Positions 59,796 to 64,000 of a stretch of DNA of 64,000 bases are shown in pieces. The notes below the pieces were generated by a model that was not told where the DNA came from, ran no database searches, and saw nothing but the letters and a program-made list of their open reading frames with translations. The position numbers and the translations under genes are program-made. Position 1 is the stretch's first letter. Each line of letters begins with the position of its first letter. The stretch is from Paucibacter sp. B2R-40 (GTDB taxonomy: Bacteria; Pseudomonadota; Gammaproteobacteria; Burkholderiales; Burkholderiaceae_C): the NCBI RefSeq assembly GCF_025717555.1, contig NZ_JAJIRP010000001.1, positions 372,001 to 436,000 of the forward strand, read 5' to 3'.

Positions 59796-60218
59796 ATGAA
59801 GATCCTGGTCGCCGTTGACGGCAGCAGTTACACCAAGCGCATGCTGGCCTACTTGGCCGCACATGATGAATGGCTGGGCGGGGCGCACCAGTACACGGTG
59901 CTGCACGCGGTGCCGGCGGTGCCGCCGCGCGCCGCGGCGGTGCTCGACAAAGATTTGCTGAAGAGCTATTACGCCGATGAGGGCGAGAAGGTGCTGAAGA
60001 CCGTGCGCAGTTTCTTTGGCAAGCAAGGCATCCAAGCCGACTACATCAACAAGGTCGGTCCGGCCGCCGATGTCATCGCCGCCAGCGCGGACAAGGGCAA
60101 ATTCGACTTGCTCATGCTGGGCTCACATGGCCATAGCAGCATCGCCAATCTGGTCATGGGTTCGGTCGCGACCAAGGTGATGGCGAACTGCAGCACCCCG
60201 GTACTGCTGATTCGTTGA
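59796..60218 (+). CDS. Universal stress protein (UspA family)
   Basis: A 140-residue single-domain USP started at ATG 59796, with AAAGGAG at the right distance. The ATP-binding family residues occur in ILVAVDGSSY (Asp near residue 8) and the C-terminal GSHGHSSIANLVMGSVATKVMANCSTPVLLI, the classical G-2x-G-9x-G-[ST] loop. It probably aids survival under stress such as oxygen limitation. An FNR-type box is upstream. The gene is convergent with a small ORF on the other strand. Confidence 0.92.
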   Translation: MKILVAVDGSSYTKRMLAYLAAHDEWLGGAHQYTVLHAVPAVPPRAAAVLDKDLLKSYYADEGEKVLKTVRSFFGKQGIQADYINKVGPAADVIAASADKGKFDLLMLGSHGHSSIANLVMGSVATKVMANCSTPVLLIR

Positions 60219-60224
60219 GCGTTT

Positions 60225-60443
60225 TTAAGCGCTGTTGCGCTTGGATAACCAAGCCAGCGGCGACTCCAGAGCCGTTCGTGCTCGCTGTGATTCCAACTCG
60301 ACTTCGGTGACGCTGGCGCGGTAGTCATCGCCATCTTCGAGGCTGGCTTCCATGCCAAAGGCGGTGCCCATATCGGCCGGGTCGTGCTCCAGCGCGGGTG
60401 CGGGGCTGCGGCGAAAGAAGCGCAATGCAGGTGCGAATCGCAT
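60225..60443 (-). CDS. Small hypothetical protein (72 residues)
   Basis: A 72-residue protein read from ATG 60443, with GAGG seven bases upstream. It is acidic in the middle (ALEHDPADMG, LEDGDDYRASVTEVELESQ) and basic near the N-terminus, with no family resemblance that I recognise. The stop is six bases from the USP stop (convergent). Its short length leaves it uncertain, but the ribosome site and lack of a better frame support it. Confidence 0.5.
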   Translation of the reverse strand: MRFAPALRFFRRSPAPALEHDPADMGTAFGMEASLEDGDDYRASVTEVELESQRARTALESPLAWLSKRNSA

Positions 60444-60703
60444 ATCAAACCTCGCTCTTGGACGGTGGCGGGCGAAAGTGTCGCCAGACTTTTAGTGTGC
60501 GTGATTCGCTGGCGCGTCGAATCCCCGATTTGGGTGGATTAAAGGGCTCAGTTGTGAAAAAGACACGGGCCAAACTCTGGGAAGATCCGGGCTCCCCGCA
60601 AACTGGGGGGTGAACCAAGGGAATAACCCCATATCCTACTTTGGTGGGTGGTGTTGTGGTTTCGAGTTGGTTATGCTTCGCCTCCCTTGACGCCAAACTC
60701 GTC

Positions 60704-60952
60704 ATGGAACTTTCACGCATGAATGCATTGGTTTTGAAATGGCTCACATCAAGCATCGTTGGCTTGGTGGTGTGCAGCGCGATTTGGCTGGCCGGTTCGC
60801 TGAAGGTCCACCCAAGCGCGCCAGCCTTTCGAGTGGCTTCGGTCAGCGGTAGCGCGGTGGTGCCTGCGCGCGCACGCGCAGCCGAGCGCGCACCGTTGCC
60901 GGCCGCCTACGCGGCTTCGGCCACCTTGTTGGGTGGCGTGGCACTGCGCTGA
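60704..60952 (+). CDS. Small putative membrane protein (82 residues)
   Basis: An 82-residue frame from ATG 60704, with ATG 60719 as a second choice. It has one hydrophobic segment (LTSSIVGLVVCSAIWLAGSL) and an Ala/Arg-rich tail. There is no clear ribosome site. It stands in a stretch from 60444 to 60973 in which I see nothing else definite. Coding status is uncertain. Confidence 0.42.
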   Translation: MELSRMNALVLKWLTSSIVGLVVCSAIWLAGSLKVHPSAPAFRVASVSGSAVVPARARAAERAPLPAAYAASATLLGGVALR

Positions 60953-60973
60953 ACCACTGCTTAAGCTTCTGCT

Positions 60974-61900
60974 CTAAACCAACGCAGTTTTCGCGCCGAG
61001 CGCAAGTGCTTGGCCAATTTGGTCCAGCAAGGCCACTCGAGTCGGGGCGGCCACCAAGTCCGATAGCAATTTCCACTGATGCCAGTAGAGCGTGACCTCC
61101 ACGCTCAGATCGGGTCGCGGCGTCACCAAGTCACCGCTGGCGATCAAAGGCCTGGCTTGCAACTCCGGCGCCACGCCGACCCCCCAACCCATGCAGACCG
61201 CGCGCACATAGGCGTCGCTGGACGGCACATAGCGCTCCTGCAAGCGTGGTGCTCGCACCCCAAAAGCCTTGGCCACCCATTGCACCTGGCAATCGTCTTT
61301 GCGATTGACGACCAAGAACGGTGTGCTGGCGAAATTGCTCGCGTTAAGTCCCTCGGGCAGATGCGCGCGCATGAACGCCGGGCTGGCCACCGCCACATAG
61401 CGCATCACGCCCAAGGGCTGGACCAAGCAGCCACGTAGCGCTTGGCGTACCGTGCTGATGCAGCCCAGTACCTCACCTTGGCGCAACCAGTCATGGGTGA
61501 AATCCTGGTCGTCGACGACCAACTCCAGCCCGAAGCCCTGCTTCAAACCCGCTTGCACGACCGAGTCCAGCGCCGGCAAGACCCAGGTCGCCAAGCTGTC
61601 CGCATTGACGGCAATGGCGATGCGCTCATTCGGCGCGACTTGGCCTCCCAGCTCCCGTGCCACATCGGTTCGCAGCGCCTGCAATTGGCGGGCGAAGCGG
61701 AGCAAGACCTTGCCCGGCTCGGTCAGGCGCAGCGGCCGTGAGCGCACCACCAGCAATTGCCCGACCTGCGCCTCCAAGCTGCGCAGCCGTTGCGAGACCG
61801 CACTTTGGGTGATGCTCAGCCGCTGAGCGGCGCGCTCGAAGCTGCGCTCATCGGCCAGCGCGGCCAGGCAGTCGAGAGCTGCAGAGTCCAAGTCTTTCAT
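60974..61900 (-). CDS. ArgP/IciA-like LysR-family regulator
   Basis: A 308-residue LysR-type regulator begun at ATG 61900 (MKDLDSAALDCLAALADERS). The HTH is ERAAQRLSITQSAVSQRLRSLE and the effector domain is similar to ArgP/IciA, which senses arginine or lysine and controls the LysE/ArgO-type exporter. No exporter gene is adjacent; dadA lies divergently 182 bases away, so regulation of a D-amino acid dehydrogenase gene by an ArgP-like protein is an inference. Between them, GAAAT and ATTTC flank AGTA at 61923-61936. Confidence 0.85.
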   Translation of the reverse strand: MKDLDSAALDCLAALADERSFERAAQRLSITQSAVSQRLRSLEAQVGQLLVVRSRPLRLTEPGKVLLRFARQLQALRTDVARELGGQVAPNERIAIAVNADSLATWVLPALDSVVQAGLKQGFGLELVVDDQDFTHDWLRQGEVLGCISTVRQALRGCLVQPLGVMRYVAVASPAFMRAHLPEGLNASNFASTPFLVVNRKDDCQVQWVAKAFGVRAPRLQERYVPSSDAYVRAVCMGWGVGVAPELQARPLIASGDLVTPRPDLSVEVTLYWHQWKLLSDLVAAPTRVALLDQIGQALALGAKTALV

Positions 61901-62082
61901 AAGTAATGCTAATGTATCCAGAGAAATAGTAATTTCCCTTCTGGTTTTACCTGAGCCTGCCGACAATCCGCCTTCCATCGGCGTGTGCGTGAATGGCCTG
62001 CAGTCCAAGCGCAAATTGCCGATATCCTTCCTTGGACTGCAAGACTGATCAATCGGCCCATTTCGGGTTCGTTGGAGTTGTT
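61901..62082. other. argP-like / dadA intergenic region
   Basis: A 182-base gap between divergent genes that should hold both promoters. A 5-base palindrome, GAAAT-AGTA-ATTTC, is at 61923-61936, close to the ArgP-like start. It is A/T-rich compared with the surroundings near 61900-61940. No definite boxes are seen. Confidence 0.35.
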
Positions 62083-63366
62083 ATGAAAGTCGTTGTATTG
62101 GGCGCCGGCATCATCGGCATCAGCACCGCTTGGTATCTGCTGGAGCAGGGCCACGAGGTGACCGTGGTGGACCGCCAGGCCGATGCTGCGCTGGAAACCA
62201 GCTTCGCCAACGGCGCGCAGATCTCGGTCAGCTTTTGCGAACCCTGGGCGAATGCCGGTGCGCCGTTCAAGGTGGCCAAATGGCTGTTGCGCGATGACTC
62301 GCCGCTCTTGTTCCGCCCCAGTCTGGACCCCAAGCAATGGATCTGGGGGCTGAGCTTTTTGACTCAATGCACGACGGCTGCCTTCGAGCGCAACGTCGAG
62401 CAGCTGGTGCAACTGGGTCGCTACAGCCATGAGTCGCTCAAAGTCTTGGTGACGCAGACCGGCATTGAGTACGAGCGCCTCGAGCGCGGCATCCTGCATT
62501 TCTTCTCCTCGCAGGCCGACTTCGACAACGGCGCGGCCGGCGCCGAGATCATGCGCCGCCACGGTGTCGACCGCCGCGTGCTGAACCGCGCCGAGGTCTT
62601 GAAGATCGAGCCGGCACTGGCGGCATTCGGCAACAACATCCACGGCGGCACCTTCACGCCCAGTGATGAGTCGGGCGACGCCTGCGTGTTCACTCAAAAG
62701 CTGGCCCGCTTATGTGCCGAGCGCGGCGCGACCTTTCTTTACGAGCATGACATCCTGGCGCTGTCGCGCAGCGGCTCCCAGGTCGATGCAGTGCAGATCG
62801 CCAGTATCCGCAGCGGCAAGAAGAGCGAGTTGAAGGCCGACGCCTTCGTCGCCGCGATGGGCTCCTACACGCCGGCCCTGGTGCGGCCGCTGGGCGAGTT
62901 CCTCAATATCTATCCTGCCAAGGGCTATTCGGCCACGATGAAGCTCAAAAAACCCGAGCAAGCCAGCGTCGTCAGCCTGCTCGACGACACCCGCAAGATC
63001 GCCATCTCGCGCCTCGGTGACAGCATTCGTATCGCCGGCACCGCCGAGCTCTGCGGCTTCGACTCTGACCTGACACGCCCGACCTCGCGCACCCGCTGCG
63101 AAGCCCTGGTCAAGCGCTATGAAGAACTGTTCCCCGGCGTTGCCGATCTGAGCGAAACCAACTACTGGACCGGCTTGCGCCCCAGCACCCCGACCAATAT
63201 CCCCTATATCGGCCGCAGCAAAAAGGCCGGCAATCTGTGGATCAACGCCGGCCACGGCACCTTGGGCTGGACCCATGGTGCGGGATCCGGCCACGCGATG
63301 GCTGAGCTGATGGCTGGCCGCCGCCCGCCCTTGGAATTCGGTTTCTACGGGTCGGTAGTTCGATAA
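62083..63366 (+). CDS. dadA: D-amino acid dehydrogenase DadA
   Basis: A 427-residue FAD enzyme. The N-terminal dinucleotide motif is VVLGAGIIGISTAWYL (GxGxxG), then the substrate domain and C-terminal GLRPSTPTNIPYIGRSKK and NAGHGTLGWTHGAGSG, as in DadA small-subunit-type proteins that oxidise D-alanine and other D-amino acids to the keto acid, feeding electrons to the respiratory chain. It starts after TTGGAG. It is divergent from an ArgP-like regulator. Confidence 0.94.
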   Translation: MKVVVLGAGIIGISTAWYLLEQGHEVTVVDRQADAALETSFANGAQISVSFCEPWANAGAPFKVAKWLLRDDSPLLFRPSLDPKQWIWGLSFLTQCTTAAFERNVEQLVQLGRYSHESLKVLVTQTGIEYERLERGILHFFSSQADFDNGAAGAEIMRRHGVDRRVLNRAEVLKIEPALAAFGNNIHGGTFTPSDESGDACVFTQKLARLCAERGATFLYEHDILALSRSGSQVDAVQIASIRSGKKSELKADAFVAAMGSYTPALVRPLGEFLNIYPAKGYSATMKLKKPEQASVVSLLDDTRKIAISRLGDSIRIAGTAELCGFDSDLTRPTSRTRCEALVKRYEELFPGVADLSETNYWTGLRPSTPTNIPYIGRSKKAGNLWINAGHGTLGWTHGAGSGHAMAELMAGRRPPLEFGFYGSVVR

Positions 63367-63436
63367 TCCAACAGGGGCGCAGCCAAAAAAAAGCAGGCAG
63401 GGCCTACAATTCGCGCCCCTTCCGTTGTCCCTGCCC

Positions 63437-64000
63437 ATGCCTGCTTCGCTTTCCAGCCCCTCTCAGTCAAGTTTCTGTGCCATTGACTTTGGCACCTCCA
63501 ACTCGGCCATAGCGATCCCGCGTTTGGACGGCAGCGGCGGTATGCGTTTGGTGGAACTGGAGGGCGGGCAAACGACCATGCCTACGGCGGTGTTCTATTA
63601 CGTCGAGGGCAAACATGATGCCGACGGCCCGCCGCGTGCCTTTGGCCGCGCTGCTGTGGCCGCCTATGTCGAAGGGGCAGACGGCCGCTTGATGCGCTCG
63701 ATGAAGAGCATCCTCGGCTCCGGGCTGATCGATCAGACCACCGACGTCGGTGGCGGGCGCGGCGTCAAGTATTCGGACATCTTGTCCGGCTACCTGAAGC
63801 GCCTGCGCAATTCGGCCCTGGCGGCTGGCGCACCGGCCCCGTTGAACAAGTTGGTCTTGGGCCGCCCGGTGTTTTTTGTCGACGGCGAGCCCAAGCGCGA
63901 CGCGCAGGCGCAGGCCTCGCTGGAGGCAGCCGCCCATGCGGTGGGTTTCAACGAAGTTCACTTCCAGTTCGAGCCGATCGCGGCGGCATTTGACTTCGAA
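63437..64000 (+). CDS. Hsp70-family protein, N-terminal part (YegD-like)
   Basis: A frame from ATG 63437 running off the end, with 188 residues visible. The actin-fold phosphate-binding motif is IDFGTSNSAIA and the region ends in a typical FEPIAAAFDFE, like Hsp70 proteins (EPTAAA). The insertion between and the lack of a DnaK start suggest the YegD subfamily, a chaperone-like ATPase of unknown client. It follows dadA by 70 bases on the same strand. Confidence 0.88.
   Translation, partial: MPASLSSPSQSSFCAIDFGTSNSAIAIPRLDGSGGMRLVELEGGQTTMPTAVFYYVEGKHDADGPPRAFGRAAVAAYVEGADGRLMRSMKSILGSGLIDQTTDVGGGRGVKYSDILSGYLKRLRNSALAAGAPAPLNKLVLGRPVFFVDGEPKRDAQAQASLEAAAHAVGFNEVHFQFEPIAAAFDFE

Noticed and set aside
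60541-60640. Possible cyclic-di-GMP riboswitch in the leader of the small membrane ORF
   Set aside because: Looked for the conserved GEMM core; the ACGCAAAG-type segment is missing.

Overview
The window is GC-rich, gene-dense chromosomal DNA from a betaproteobacterium, most likely order Burkholderiales near Roseateles, Leptothrix or Rubrivivax. This rests on gene content, not a search: lipoproteins whose lipobox ends in Cys followed by a Gly run, PEP-CTERM proteins with an exosortase-associated CAAX-type protease, a GTP-type PEP carboxykinase, and a betaproteobacterial OxyR. I read 58 protein genes (the first and last run off the ends). I saw no rRNA, tRNA, CRISPR array, insertion sequence or prophage gene.

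Layout. 1-4.5 kb: partial TPR sensor protein, alpha/beta hydrolase, CHASE-PAS histidine kinase. 4.6-8.4 kb: five tightly spaced minus-strand genes, all for exported proteins (Gly-zipper OmpA lipoprotein, DUF3011 protein, orphan solute-binding protein, small periplasmic protein, four-repeat Cys-rich protein). 9.1-14.3 kb: minus-strand stress cluster of oxyR overlapping a TPR-GAF histidine kinase, then DUF1203 and an HTH/alkylguanine transferase. 14.5-16.2 kb: panB-panC. 16.2-20.6 kb: divergent FKBP and cyclophilin lipoproteins, an ABC membrane protein/ATPase pair, a di-heme peroxidase lipoprotein. 20.8-31.8 kb: trhP, two large lipoproteins, recG, and a YCF48-repeat lipoprotein. 31.8-33.5 kb: DksA-like gene and eRF1-like gene behind an FNR-type box and ahead of a strong terminator, then a PEP-CTERM gene. 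33.7-36.9 kb: queA, aromatic aminotransferase, and a hydrolase that seems to start at CTG. 36.9-42.4 kb: FIST / hybrid kinase / HD-GYP signalling operon. 42.5-54.5 kb: agmatinase, SRAP protein, YigZ, a second orphan solute-binding protein, PEP-CTERM protein, tgt, MFS carrier, CAAX-type protease, rlmJ, beta-helix protein, OYE reductase, MOSC protein. 54.8-64 kb: pckG with terminator, a 78-residue gene and LysR regulator sharing an operator-like palindrome, SEC-C protein, phosphoesterase, an FNR-boxed universal stress protein, ArgP-like regulator divergent from dadA, and an Hsp70-family gene.

Recurring themes are membrane-linked sensory kinases with no adjacent response regulator, many exported lipoproteins, and stress control (OxyR, two FNR-type boxes, USP, DksA-like protein). 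The most system-like loci are the exported-protein cluster, the OxyR-kinase-repair cluster and the FIST-kinase-HD-GYP operon. Function beyond family level is inference throughout.
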